Shown here piece by piece: positions 53,578 to 62,030 of a stretch of 62,030 nt of DNA; position 1 is the stretch's first letter, and each line of letters starts with the position of its first letter. Under the pieces are notes generated by a model that saw nothing but the letters and a program-made list of their open reading frames with translations, ran no database searches and had not been told where the DNA came from. Both the position numbers and the translations under genes were made by a program. The DNA comes from Kiloniellaceae bacterium (GTDB lineage Bacteria; Pseudomonadota; Alphaproteobacteria; Kiloniellales; J153). The stretch is taken from positions 1 through 62,030 of the forward strand of contig JAJFGL010000052.1 in assembly GCA_021776135.1 (NCBI GenBank), given 5' to 3'.

Positions 53578-54495
53578 GTGCCGAAGGCGACCCCACCTCA
53601 AGATGACCGTTTGACTGCTCTGCGAAGGCAGCGGGGTGGCGAACGGCGTCATCTAAGCCTGCCTGAACGGGTGGCTGAAGTTACAAAGGAGGTAGCCGCT
53701 AAACGTGTGTCTGAGGCGAAGACAAGGGCGGCGGGTGAGCCGCTGGCCGAGGCGGCTAGGGAAACGCCGGCTTCTTCTTCTTCCGAAAACCTGAGTTACC
53801 GCAAAACCAAGGTTTTACATCCAAACCCGAAGGTCATGCAGGCGAATCGAATAGCCGCACCGGCCCTGGATACCCCGGAGGCCGATATATTTCGAATGCT
53901 CCGCACCCAGGTTTTGAAGCGTATGAAGCAGCGAAACGCCAGGACGTTAGGAATCTGTAGCGCCCTGGAAGGCGAAGGAAAAAGCGTCGTCGCGCTTAAC
54001 CTTGCAATCAGTCTCTCTCAGGTCGATAACCGCACCGTTTTGCTGGTGGAGTTGGACCTGCACCGGCCATCCCTTTTGAAGTCTCTTGGGCTAAGCACGG
54101 AGAAAGGTATCGACGATGTCCTGGCCGGCGAGGCGGAAATCTCCGATTGCCTTATTAATCCGGGATACGAACGGCTCGTCTTGCTACCGACCCGGAGCGC
54201 GCAGAACTCTTCCTCAAGCATGGTCCTTTCCACCAAGATGGCGCTCCTGGCCAATGAGTTGCGCGAGCGGTATTCGGACCGGCTGATCATCTACGATCTT
54301 CCCCCCTTGCTCCCGAGCGATGTAAGCATAGCTTTCATGCATCATCTGGACGCCATTCTGCTCGTGGTCGAGGAGGGTAGGACGCAAAAGGGCGAGATCG
54401 AACACGCCTTGTCCATGATCGACGACGACCTTCTGATCGGGACGGTTCTCAACAAGGCCTCTAGAATAAGCAATCGCCACTACGGGTATTCTTGA
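53578..54495 (+). CDS. Tyrosine autokinase of exopolysaccharide/PEP-CTERM loci (CpsD/CapB-like)
   Basis: Cytoplasmic partner of the preceding co-polymerase. The 305-residue protein has a basic, Ala-rich N-terminal region (1-75). The BY-kinase/MinD-like fold follows, with Walker A in ALEGEGKSVVALN, a Walker A' as LLVELDLHRPSL and Walker B as IIYDLPPLL. The ending LVVEEGRTQKGEIEHALSM through VLNKAS and RHYGYS matches the PEP-CTERM-associated autokinases, but the terminal Tyr cluster is reduced to a single Tyr pair. The first acidic residue of Walker A' is Glu instead of the usual Asp. It starts with GTG at 53578. Confidence 0.87.
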   Translation: MPKATPPQDDRLTALRRQRGGERRHLSLPERVAEVTKEVAAKRVSEAKTRAAGEPLAEAARETPASSSSENLSYRKTKVLHPNPKVMQANRIAAPALDTPEADIFRMLRTQVLKRMKQRNARTLGICSALEGEGKSVVALNLAISLSQVDNRTVLLVELDLHRPSLLKSLGLSTEKGIDDVLAGEAEISDCLINPGYERLVLLPTRSAQNSSSSMVLSTKMALLANELRERYSDRLIIYDLPPLLPSDVSIAFMHHLDAILLVVEEGRTQKGEIEHALSMIDDDLLIGTVLNKASRISNRHYGYS

Positions 54496-54525
54496 GGGCG
54501 GTGACCAGCCAATGCCGGGCGATTT

Positions 54526-55848
54526 TCAACCGTCCTTGAAAGCGCGCGCGAAGCCGTCGGTCAGGGGCTTCAGTAAATAACTCAGTGCCGTGCGCTCTCC
54601 GGTCGCGATGAAGACCTCGGCCGGCATTCCCTGCACCAGCTCCAGGTCATTGAGCTTGGCGAGCTCGGGATCCGGAATCCGTATGCTCACCAGATAGTAC
54701 GTTTCCCTGGTTTTGTCGTCTGTTAAGCGGTCCGCCGAGACCTTGAACACCTCGCCGTCCAGGTCCGGCGTCGCGTTCCGGTCGAAGGCCGGAAACCGCA
54801 CGATGGAGGATAGGCCCATGGCGACCTTGTCGATATTGTTCGGCGGCACCCGGGCTTCGATGACCAGTTCATCGTTGCCCGGCACGATATCCAGGATCGT
54901 CTGCCCTGGGCTGAGAACGCCGCCCGGCGTGTGAACGTCCATACCGACCACAAGGCCGGCCTGGGGCGCGCGGATATCGATCCGCTCCAATTCGTCCGTG
55001 GCCGCGATCCGGCGCTCATCGAGATCGAAGATCTCTCCCTGCACCTCGCGCAGCTCAGCCACCACTTCTTGGCGTATTTTCTTTTGTAGCTGGATGATAT
55101 TCAGCTTGGCCTCGCCGATGCCGCTTTTGGCCCGGGCGATCTCGGCCACGAACTCGCCCTGATCGCCCTTCAGCTCCTCGGCCTGGCGTTCCAGGGAAAG
55201 GATGTCGGGTTTCCGCGCGAAGCCTTTTTCCAATAGTTTGCGCAAACCCGTCAGCTCTTCCCGGATCAAGGCGATCTGCTGGGATTTGGATTTTTTCTGC
55301 GCCGACAATCCGCGGATTTGTTCGTTGAGTTGTTCGATGCGTTGCATGAGGATATCGACCTCGCCCTCAAGGGCATTCCGGCGCGCCGCGAACAATTCGG
55401 CTTCGCCGCGCAGAATTTCTGTCATGTCGGGCTCGTCTTCGCGGGCGGTCAGGGAAGCGGGGAACACGACCCGGTCCCGGCCGTCGCGTTCGGCCATCAA
55501 TCTGGTTTTCCGGGCCAGCAATTGATCGAGACGCCCTTCCACGATCGACACATTGGCCTGGGCGCGGGTTTTTTCCAAGCGGATCAGCGGCTGCCCGATT
55601 TCGACGTAATCGCCGTCGCGAACCAGGATTTCGGCCACGATCCCACCTTCCAGGTGTTGCACCGTCTTGCGCTTGGAATACACGGTCACCAAGCCGGGGG
55701 CGACAATCGCTCCGCTCAAGGGCGCCAGCGCCGCCCAGGTTCCCAGGCCGCCGAACATGACCGCCACGATGATAAGACCGGCCATGATATGCGGAACCGG
55801 GTTAGAACTGGCGGCGGGCCGCGGCGTCGGTTTCAGGTTTATTTTCAT
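54526..55848 (-). CDS. Type I secretion membrane fusion protein (HlyD family)
   Basis: A 440-residue periplasmic adaptor. A single N-terminal membrane helix (about 22-46) precedes the lipoyl half-motif GGIVAEILVRDGDYVEIGQPL. Long alpha-helical hairpins (about 90-285) are followed by the beta-domain with DIRAPQAGLVVGMDVHTPGGVL, and then the HlyD-type C-terminus GMPAEVFIATGERTALSYLLKPL. It connects the ABC transporter to a TolC-like channel, which is not encoded in this window. It is the last gene of the operon, 19 bases after the ABC gene, and convergent with the autokinase gene. Confidence 0.92.
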   Translation of the reverse strand: MKINLKPTPRPAASSNPVPHIMAGLIIVAVMFGGLGTWAALAPLSGAIVAPGLVTVYSKRKTVQHLEGGIVAEILVRDGDYVEIGQPLIRLEKTRAQANVSIVEGRLDQLLARKTRLMAERDGRDRVVFPASLTAREDEPDMTEILRGEAELFAARRNALEGEVDILMQRIEQLNEQIRGLSAQKKSKSQQIALIREELTGLRKLLEKGFARKPDILSLERQAEELKGDQGEFVAEIARAKSGIGEAKLNIIQLQKKIRQEVVAELREVQGEIFDLDERRIAATDELERIDIRAPQAGLVVGMDVHTPGGVLSPGQTILDIVPGNDELVIEARVPPNNIDKVAMGLSSIVRFPAFDRNATPDLDGEVFKVSADRLTDDKTRETYYLVSIRIPDPELAKLNDLELVQGMPAEVFIATGERTALSYLLKPLTDGFARAFKDG

Positions 55849-55867
55849 GGGAGTCTTAAACCCGGTG

Positions 55868-57598
55868 TCATTCGCGTCTGGTGTTGATGGCGGTGATGTT
55901 GGTCGCCGGCGGCGGCACCGATGCCTCGGCGATTTTCGCGAGAACCTCTTCCTTCGGTCCGAAAGCCTGCGCCTTGCCGTCGCGGAGGAAGAGCAATTTA
56001 TCGACCGCCGCGATCGCGCTTGGCCGGTGTGCCATGACGATTACGATCGCCTTGCGGCGTTTCAGGCCCAGGATGGCCTCGCTCAAGGCCTGATCCCCGG
56101 CGGCGTCGAGGTTGGCGTTGGGCTCGTCGAGGACCACCAGGACCGGATCGCCGTAAAGCGCCCGGGCCAGGGCAATCCTCTGGCGCTGCCCACCGGAAAG
56201 AATGCTGCCGTTATCGCCGATCTCCGTATCGTAGCCTTGATCCAGTTGAAGAATCATTTCGTGAACCCCGGCTTGCTGTGCCGCGAGGACGACTTTTTCG
56301 GGGTCCGGCTCGTCCGTGAGGCGGGCGATATTGTCGGCGACGGTGCCCGCGAAGAGCTCTATATCCTGGGGCAGATAGCCTATGCACGGCCCCAGCTCGG
56401 CCCGGTCCCAGGCTTGAATCTCGGCCCCGTCCAGGCGTACGGCGCCATTGTAGGGGGACCAGACCCCCACCAACAAGCGGGCCAAGGTTGATTTGCCGGA
56501 GGCGCTCGGCCCGATGACGCCCAGGGCCTCGCCCGCTTCCAATCTGAAGGATAGGCCTTTGAGTACCGGCTTGCTGGCTCCGGGCGGGACCGCGACCACG
56601 TTTTCCACCGCGATGCGTCCCTCCGGCCGGGGCAGGCCGTGAGGGGTCTCCCCTTCCGGTGTTTCGCGCAATAATACCTGCAAGCGCCGATAGGATGAGC
56701 GGGCCGCCAGGAAAGAGCGCCATTGGCCGATCGCCTGTTCCACCGGCGCCAAGGCCCGCCCCATGATGATCGACGCCGCGATCATGACGCCGGGGGTGAT
56801 GATCTGCTGCAAGGCCAAGAACGCGCCGACCCCAAGTATGGCCACCTGAAGGAACATGCGCATCGACTTGGAAGCGGCGGTCAAGGCCCCGGCACGGTCG
56901 CTCGCGATGCTCTGATAGCCGGTGCCTTCGCGGTGCTTGGCCAGCCAGCGCTTGCGGATATTTTCCATCATGCCCATGGCCTCGAGCACTTCCGCGTTAC
57001 GCAGGGAGGCTTCGGCGAAACCGTAGGCCGCCATGGCCTCGGCATTTGCGTGCTGAAGCGGTTTTCGGGTCAGAATTTCATTCAGAAGCGCCATGACAAA
57101 TAAGACCGCGGCGCCCGCCAAGGCCACGAAACCCAACAAGGGGTGGAATAAAAATATCACCCCCAGGTAAACCGGCATCCAGGGCGCGTCGAAGAACGCG
57201 AAGGGGCCGGGGCCGGTCACGAATTGACGCAGGCCGTCGAGATCGCGCAGGGGTTTGCTGCGTTCCCCTCGGTATCCGCGCAGGCTTTGCATGAAGACGG
57301 CCGAGAACACGCGCGGATTAAGAAGCAAGTCCAAGCGCGCCCCAATGCGCACCAGGACGCGCGAGCGGATCAGATCCAGCAACCCCATGACCAGCAACAT
57401 GCCGCCCGCCAGCACGGTCAAGACGATCAAGGTCGACTCGCTTCGGCTGGTGAGAACGCGGTCGTAGATTTGCAGCATGTAGAGCGGCGCGACCAGCATC
57501 AGCAAGTTAATGAAAAAGCTGAACACGCCGGTCATCAAGAGGGCGCCGCGGGACGCGGCGATGGCCTCGCTGACTTCGCTTTTAGCCGGCTTGGCCAT
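55868..57598 (-). CDS. Type I secretion ABC transporter (PrtD-like)
   Basis: A 576-residue half-transporter energising export of the protein encoded just upstream. The membrane domain with six helices fills about 20-310, without an N-terminal C39 peptidase or CLD. The nucleotide-binding domain follows: Walker A GPSASGKST (about 370), LSGGQRQRIALARAL signature, Walker B LVVLDEPNANLD and the H-loop region MAHRPSA. This layout is that of PrtD/HasD-type transporters for RTX-like substrates. It lies 30 bases after the substrate gene and 19 before the fusion-protein gene. Confidence 0.93.
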   Translation of the reverse strand: MAKPAKSEVSEAIAASRGALLMTGVFSFFINLLMLVAPLYMLQIYDRVLTSRSESTLIVLTVLAGGMLLVMGLLDLIRSRVLVRIGARLDLLLNPRVFSAVFMQSLRGYRGERSKPLRDLDGLRQFVTGPGPFAFFDAPWMPVYLGVIFLFHPLLGFVALAGAAVLFVMALLNEILTRKPLQHANAEAMAAYGFAEASLRNAEVLEAMGMMENIRKRWLAKHREGTGYQSIASDRAGALTAASKSMRMFLQVAILGVGAFLALQQIITPGVMIAASIIMGRALAPVEQAIGQWRSFLAARSSYRRLQVLLRETPEGETPHGLPRPEGRIAVENVVAVPPGASKPVLKGLSFRLEAGEALGVIGPSASGKSTLARLLVGVWSPYNGAVRLDGAEIQAWDRAELGPCIGYLPQDIELFAGTVADNIARLTDEPDPEKVVLAAQQAGVHEMILQLDQGYDTEIGDNGSILSGGQRQRIALARALYGDPVLVVLDEPNANLDAAGDQALSEAILGLKRRKAIVIVMAHRPSAIAAVDKLLFLRDGKAQAFGPKEEVLAKIAEASVPPPATNITAINTRRE

Positions 57599-57628
57599 AG
57601 CCGAAGAATTCCTTGCAGGGGATCGCGA

Positions 57629-60600
57629 TCAGACTATGGGGGGATCGGGGACGATACCGATGAGAGTGAAATCGGCACTGGCGAGTGAGAGGCCGGTGAC
57701 GCCATTGATAACACCGATCAACTCGTCGGGTCCGCCGGCGTTCACAAGCGAAATCGCCGTGCCGCTGGGCAGCCCCGCCGCGGTGTTCGATAAAACGTAA
57801 TCGTCAATCGCGCCAGCAAGTTCAATCCGGTCAACACCAGTTTGGAAATCCCAGATGAAACCATAATCGCCGGAACCATCGGTAGCGGCATTGCCATCGT
57901 CATAGAACACGCCGCCCGAGTCGCCAAAGACAAAGGTGTCGGCCCCGGCATTACCTGTGAAGACATCGATCTCGCCGAGACCAGGATTGGCTTGCGCGGT
58001 GTCGGCGCCGACCAGGACATCGTTACCGGCCTCGCCGATCAGGATATCGCTACCCTGAATCTCGGTCACCGTGATATCGCCGAAGGTGACGTCGTAGTAA
58101 TGAGCATCCAGATAGAAGGAACCGGTGGTCGGCGCCGCGAACTGCTCCGTCCCTTGAACCTGCCAAAAGCCTGGCTCGGCCTGTCCTAGTTCCCAAAACT
58201 TCAGACTGTAGGTTCGATCGAAAATATTCGTTTGTTCAACCCGGATCGTGAAATTGTAGGTCGAGCCCTCGGCCAGAAAAAAATTCTGACTTCCCAGCAG
58301 GGTGTTCCAATTATTATAAGAGTGAAGGTCCAATACGCCATCGTCGTCGAAGAAGAAGGCCGCGCCCGGCTCCCAGCCTGCTTTTGGCTGGAACCCCGTG
58401 ATCGGATCGTCGGTGTGGCCGTTCCAAAGCATACCGAATGCCAATCCACCGCCATCGCGCCCTCGCGGATCGACCGTGGTCAGGTCATGCATGGTGACCG
58501 AAAGATTGACCTCGTAGTTATCCCAGGACTGGTCACCGATGGTAAGCAGCCTATCGTAACCTTGAATAACGGGGCGGATGCCAGCCGCGTCGTATGACCA
58601 CAAACCGTCGACCACTTGAACGGCGTCTTGGATATCGGTGACAGCTGCCCAATCGATACTGTAGTCGCTGGCCCACTGGTTTCCTGACAGGTAGTCGATC
58701 GTGATGTCCTTGGTGACCACGAGACCATCCGCCAGCGTTGCCTTGATGGTGACGATATCGTTCGTGGCCGAACCATCCAACTCGCTGATATTTATATCTG
58801 CATTAAAGTCGCCGGGATCGTTAAGGCGGCGGGTATCGGTGCCGATCGACAGGGCGCGGTCAGCACCGCCGTTCAGCGAGTAGGTAAGCGAGGCCACAAG
58901 CGAGGTGTCGACATTGCCAAGAATGTTGATCCATTCCTGCGTTACGCCCGGATTGCTGAAGGATTGCACATCGCCGTACCAGACATCGATCGGGTCGCCG
59001 ATCAATATCTGCACGTCGGCGCTCGTGCTGGCGGTGCCGTCGCTGATTGTGAAGGCGAAGCTATCTGGGGATATGCCGGCACCGGAACGGGCGTAACTTA
59101 ACAGGCCATTGTCAATGTCAGCCTGAGTGAAAGTGCCGCCCAGCGTGAGCGCGATATTGTTAAGCAGAAGAGTTCCTAAATTGGGTATGTCAGCGAGAGT
59201 GTAGATCAGTTGCGCCGGGGTATGGTCGGCGTCCGTAGCCTGGAGAAGGCTGGTTCCGATGATTCGCGTACCGCCATCGGATACGAAAATTGGATGCAGC
59301 TTGCTCTGCAGGTTCAAGGCGATGGTATTGTCGTCCCGGCTGGCCGTTAGCACATCGACGTTGCCGTCGCCGTCCACATCCACGGCGAAAACGCCGTAAG
59401 GGGCAAGTGACGTAGAGTCGATCGCCTGCTTGCTAAAGTTGGCATTCCCATCATTCAGGTACCAGGCCACGGTATTATCGTTCACGCTTGTCGCTAGCAC
59501 GTCCATGAGCCCGTCGCCGTTGACATCGGCGGCAATAACGGACCTGGCTCCGTCGGCATTGGTATCTATGACTTGCTTGGTGAATCCCACCGCGCCGTCG
59601 TTCCGATACCAGGCTATGGTGTCGTCAAGCCTGCTTGCCGTGAGTATGTCGATATCGCCGTCGCCGTCCATATCGACGGGAAAGACGTAATAGGCGCCGT
59701 TGGCGTTGGTATCGATTATCCTCTTGGTGAAGTTTTCATTTCCATCGTTTTCATACCAGGCGATCGTATCGTCCCCGAAACTTGCCCCGACCACATCCAT
59801 GTCGCCATCGGCGTCGATGTCCGCGAACTCCGCGCGCTTTGCCATAAACGCGGCGCCATCGATTGTGTGTTTGGTGAAGGCATTGAAGCCGTCGTTCTCA
59901 TACCAGGTCACCGTGCCAGCGTCCTGGTTTGTCGCGAGCAGATCCATGTCGCCATCGCCGTCCATATCGCCGGCGACAGCGGAGTGAGCGCCATTTGCTG
60001 CGATATCGACGTCACGCCTCGTGAAGACGCCGATCCCGTTGTTTTCGTACCAGACAATGGTGTCGGAGGAATAGCCCGCCGCCAGTACGTCGATGTCGCC
60101 ATCCCCATCCACGTCCGCGATGGCGGCCGGATAAGCGCCACCCAAGTTTGTGTCTATAAACTGCTTAGTGAAGCCGGCGTTGCCGTCGTTCTCGTACCAA
60201 GCCACCGTGCCGTTGACGAAGTCCGTCGCCGCCACGTCGATGTCGCCATCGCCGTCGAAATCCGCGGCCACGACGGCGTGGGATGCAAGCATGGTTGTGT
60301 CGATAATTTGCTTCGTGAAGAAGCTGGTGCCCGTTACCATGTGCGGTGCGTCGTTGACCGGCGCGACCGTGACAGTGACGGTGGCGTCCGTGGTCCCAAT
60401 GTTGTCGGAGACCGTGTAGGTGAAGATGTCGATGCCGCTGAAGTTTGCATCCGGCACGTAGATTAGCGAACCGCTGGCGCTGATGGTCACGGTGCCATTG
60501 GCCGGGTTGCCCACGGCGCTGACGATCAAGGTATCGCCGTTGGCGTCGCTGTCATTGGCCAGAACCGCTATGATGGCCGCCGTGTCCTCGTTCGTCGTTG

Positions 60601-62030
60601 CCGCATCGTTCAGCGCCACGGGGGAAGAGTTCGCCACGCCGACAAAGACGCTGGCGGTATCGGTCGCGGTGCCGGTCCCGTCGCTAAGGGTATAAGTAAA
60701 GCTGTCAACGCCGGCGAAGCCGATGTTGGGGGTGTAGGTCAGGGTGCCGTCGCCGTTGTCGGCCAGGGTGCCGTTGGCCGGCTGGCCGAAACCGGCCAAG
60801 GTTAGGGGATCGCCATTGGGGTCGAAGTCGTTGGCCAGGATGTCGTCCGCCACGCTAAGTACGACAGGGGTATCGAGGGCGGTTGTCGCCGTATCGTCCC
60901 GCGCGACCGGGGGTACTGGCGTATTGTCCTCCGGTACGATCGGCGCGGCGGTGTTGAAGAAGTAATCTACCTGCGCGGTGTGGCCGGGTGCCGGGTCGCC
61001 GGTGCTGCCGGCGAAGATTCCGGTCTGGGTCACGGTCAGCGCCTGAATAAAGCTGCCGGCGGTGGCCCAGTTCTGGCCATCGGCCGAGTACAGGAATGTC
61101 CAGTTGTCGCCGGACCTATCGATCCGCAGATATGAAGCGTCACCGGCGGCAATCGTAAAGTCGATCTGGGGGCTTGAGGTCCCGTTCTGGGTCAGGCCCG
61201 CGAAGATATGCAGGTTGCCGCCTTTAAACACGGTATCGAAACGGATCCAGTTGTTGGCATCCTGCTCGACCAGCAGGCCCTGCATTTGGAACGCCAGCGC
61301 CGGGGTGCTTAGGAATCTGGCCTCGATACCGAAGTTTTCGTCTGTCGCGGCCTGCATCACCCGTGACGAATTATTGGTTTGCCAAGCGTCGTAGTCGCCA
61401 CCCGCGGGCACCGCGATCTCGAGGAAGGCCTCGGCGCCGGCGTTAGTCAGGGTGGCCGTCCCGGCCGGGCCCACCAGCGACCAGTCCTCGCCGAGCGTGC
61501 CGCCGCTAAAGTCGTCGGAGATTATATTGGCTGGCAGTCCGACCTCGATCCGCACTGTCGCCGCGATGGACTGGTCCGTCCCGTCGCCTGCCTTATAGGT
61601 AAAGCTGTCGATGCCGATAAATCCGGCATTGGGGGTATAGGTGAAGCTGCCGTCCAGGTTCAGGACCAAGGCGCCGTTGGATACGCCGGTGAGCAAGGCG
61701 GCGCTTAGCGCATCCCCGTCCACGTCCGTGTCGTTGGCCAGAACGCCCGGCCCGGCGATGTTCAGCGAACCGTCCTTGGGAACGGTAAAGACATCGCCGG
61801 CGGCGGCCGGGGCATCGTTCACGGGATTGACGGTGACCGTGGCGGTCGCGGTCGCCGTGTGGCCTCGGCCGTCGCTGACCGTGTAGGTGAAGCTGTCGGC
61901 GCCGTTGAAGTCGGCGTCCGGGGTGTAGATGACGGTATCGTCGCCGGGAATGCCCGGCGTGCCGCCGTCGTCGATCGTCACCGTACCGTTGGCCGCCGCG
62001 CCCACGGAAATGAGAGTCAGGGGATCGCCG
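57629..62030 (-). CDS. Giant type I secreted repeat protein, C-terminal part (5' end outside window)
   Basis: At least 1466 residues; the reading frame remains open at the window edge (GDPLTLIS precedes the first internal GTG), so the true start lies beyond 62030. Order from the visible start: cadherin-like/VCBS domains; a concanavalin-type DUF1349-like domain (DNA about 60950-61520); two more cadherin-like domains; seven FG-GAP-type repeats with DxDGDGxxD calcium loops; a CSPG-like repeat. A second lectin-like region with a DGVLDLHSYNNW segment follows. Then comes the RTX-like GNDVLVG and an M10-type C-terminal block ending DPPIV, which is the type I export signal. The ABC and fusion-protein genes follow directly. 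Adhesin or matrix protein is the likely role; no protease active-site motif is seen. Confidence 0.88.
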   Translation of the reverse strand, partial: GDPLTLISVGAAANGTVTIDDGGTPGIPGDDTVIYTPDADFNGADSFTYTVSDGRGHTATATATVTVNPVNDAPAAAGDVFTVPKDGSLNIAGPGVLANDTDVDGDALSAALLTGVSNGALVLNLDGSFTYTPNAGFIGIDSFTYKAGDGTDQSIAATVRIEVGLPANIISDDFSGGTLGEDWSLVGPAGTATLTNAGAEAFLEIAVPAGGDYDAWQTNNSSRVMQAATDENFGIEARFLSTPALAFQMQGLLVEQDANNWIRFDTVFKGGNLHIFAGLTQNGTSSPQIDFTIAAGDASYLRIDRSGDNWTFLYSADGQNWATAGSFIQALTVTQTGIFAGSTGDPAPGHTAQVDYFFNTAAPIVPEDNTPVPPVARDDTATTALDTPVVLSVADDILANDFDPNGDPLTLAGFGQPANGTLADNGDGTLTYTPNIGFAGVDSFTYTLSDGTGTATDTASVFVGVANSSPVALNDAATTNEDTAAIIAVLANDSDANGDTLIVSAVGNPANGTVTISASGSLIYVPDANFSGIDIFTYTVSDNIGTTDATVTVTVAPVNDAPHMVTGTSFFTKQIIDTTMLASHAVVAADFDGDGDIDVAATDFVNGTVAWYENDGNAGFTKQFIDTNLGGAYPAAIADVDGDGDIDVLAAGYSSDTIVWYENNGIGVFTRRDVDIAANGAHSAVAGDMDGDGDMDLLATNQDAGTVTWYENDGFNAFTKHTIDGAAFMAKRAEFADIDADGDMDVVGASFGDDTIAWYENDGNENFTKRIIDTNANGAYYVFPVDMDGDGDIDILTASRLDDTIAWYRNDGAVGFTKQVIDTNADGARSVIAADVNGDGLMDVLATSVNDNTVAWYLNDGNANFSKQAIDSTSLAPYGVFAVDVDGDGNVDVLTASRDDNTIALNLQSKLHPIFVSDGGTRIIGTSLLQATDADHTPAQLIYTLADIPNLGTLLLNNIALTLGGTFTQADIDNGLLSYARSGAGISPDSFAFTISDGTASTSADVQILIGDPIDVWYGDVQSFSNPGVTQEWINILGNVDTSLVASLTYSLNGGADRALSIGTDTRRLNDPGDFNADINISELDGSATNDIVTIKATLADGLVVTKDITIDYLSGNQWASDYSIDWAAVTDIQDAVQVVDGLWSYDAAGIRPVIQGYDRLLTIGDQSWDNYEVNLSVTMHDLTTVDPRGRDGGGLAFGMLWNGHTDDPITGFQPKAGWEPGAAFFFDDDGVLDLHSYNNWNTLLGSQNFFLAEGSTYNFTIRVEQTNIFDRTYSLKFWELGQAEPGFWQVQGTEQFAAPTTGSFYLDAHYYDVTFGDITVTEIQGSDILIGEAGNDVLVGADTAQANPGLGEIDVFTGNAGADTFVFGDSGGVFYDDGNAATDGSGDYGFIWDFQTGVDRIELAGAIDDYVLSNTAAGLPSGTAISLVNAGGPDELIGVINGVTGLSLASADFTLIGIVPDPPIV
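59310..60321 (-). repeat. Seven tandem FG-GAP-type repeats in the secreted protein gene
   Basis: Each unit of roughly 50 codons carries the calcium loop D-x-D/N-G/A-D-G-x-x-D followed by a WYENDG-type strand (WYENDG, WYENNG, WYENDG, WYENDG, WYRNDG, WYLNDG and a degenerate last one). The unit spacing is constant, so this is a beta-propeller-like array of seven blades. Confidence 0.85.

Overview
The window is a GC-rich chromosomal segment of an alphaproteobacterium, most likely a Rhodospirillales-type or related environmental lineage. This rests on the purS-purQ-purL-bolA-grxD gene order, a DUF1476 (ATPase inhibitor zeta) gene, an ArsR-methyltransferase fusion regulator next to metF-metH, and an exosortase of the EpsI-fused type. 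No species can be named from sequence alone. No tRNA, rRNA or CRISPR array was seen.

Bases 1-31655 are mostly housekeeping and metabolic genes. They hold citramalate synthase and a TrmJ-like rRNA/tRNA methylase; a convergent SMR-type protein and polyprenyl-phosphate glycosyltransferase; a GATase and two transporters; and rpsD with a clear promoter and terminator. A purine block follows (purS, purQ, purL with bolA and grxD, then purC and purB), interrupted by a haem-binding DUF3365 protein, an NRDE protein, DUF1476 and an unknown coiled-coil membrane protein. Next is a methionine block (SahR-like regulator, metF, metH) with a perfect 16-bp palindrome in front of the regulator. An operon of three thiamine-diphosphate enzymes (two E1 subunits plus an acetolactate-synthase-like protein) is divergent from an unrecognised protein made of two tandem copies of one domain.

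Bases 31891-54495 form an exopolysaccharide locus: an exosortase-EpsI fusion, a split PssD/PssE-type glycosyltransferase, several family-2 glycosyltransferases, an O-antigen-ligase/polymerase-type protein, a polyprenyl-phosphate sugar transferase, a Wzx-type flippase, an outer-membrane export protein, a beta-barrel protein, a Wzc/GumC-type chain-length protein and a PEP-CTERM-type autokinase. Inside it lies a 1462-residue secreted mosaic protein (propeller-like, PKD-like, LamG and beta-helix regions). Beside that is an AT-rich gene-poor stretch with a stand-alone methyltransferase and a decayed IS3-family element.

Bases 54526-62030 are a type I secretion operon on the minus strand: the end of a very large Ca-binding repeat protein (cut by the window edge), its ABC transporter and its membrane fusion protein. 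Together with the polysaccharide locus, the right half of the window looks like a cell-surface/biofilm matrix region in which polysaccharide, exosortase-sorted proteins and a secreted giant protein may cooperate; that cooperation is inference.

Dispersed palindromic elements occur in the left half at three places, one as a perfect 30-bp inverted repeat inside the purS-purQ transcript.
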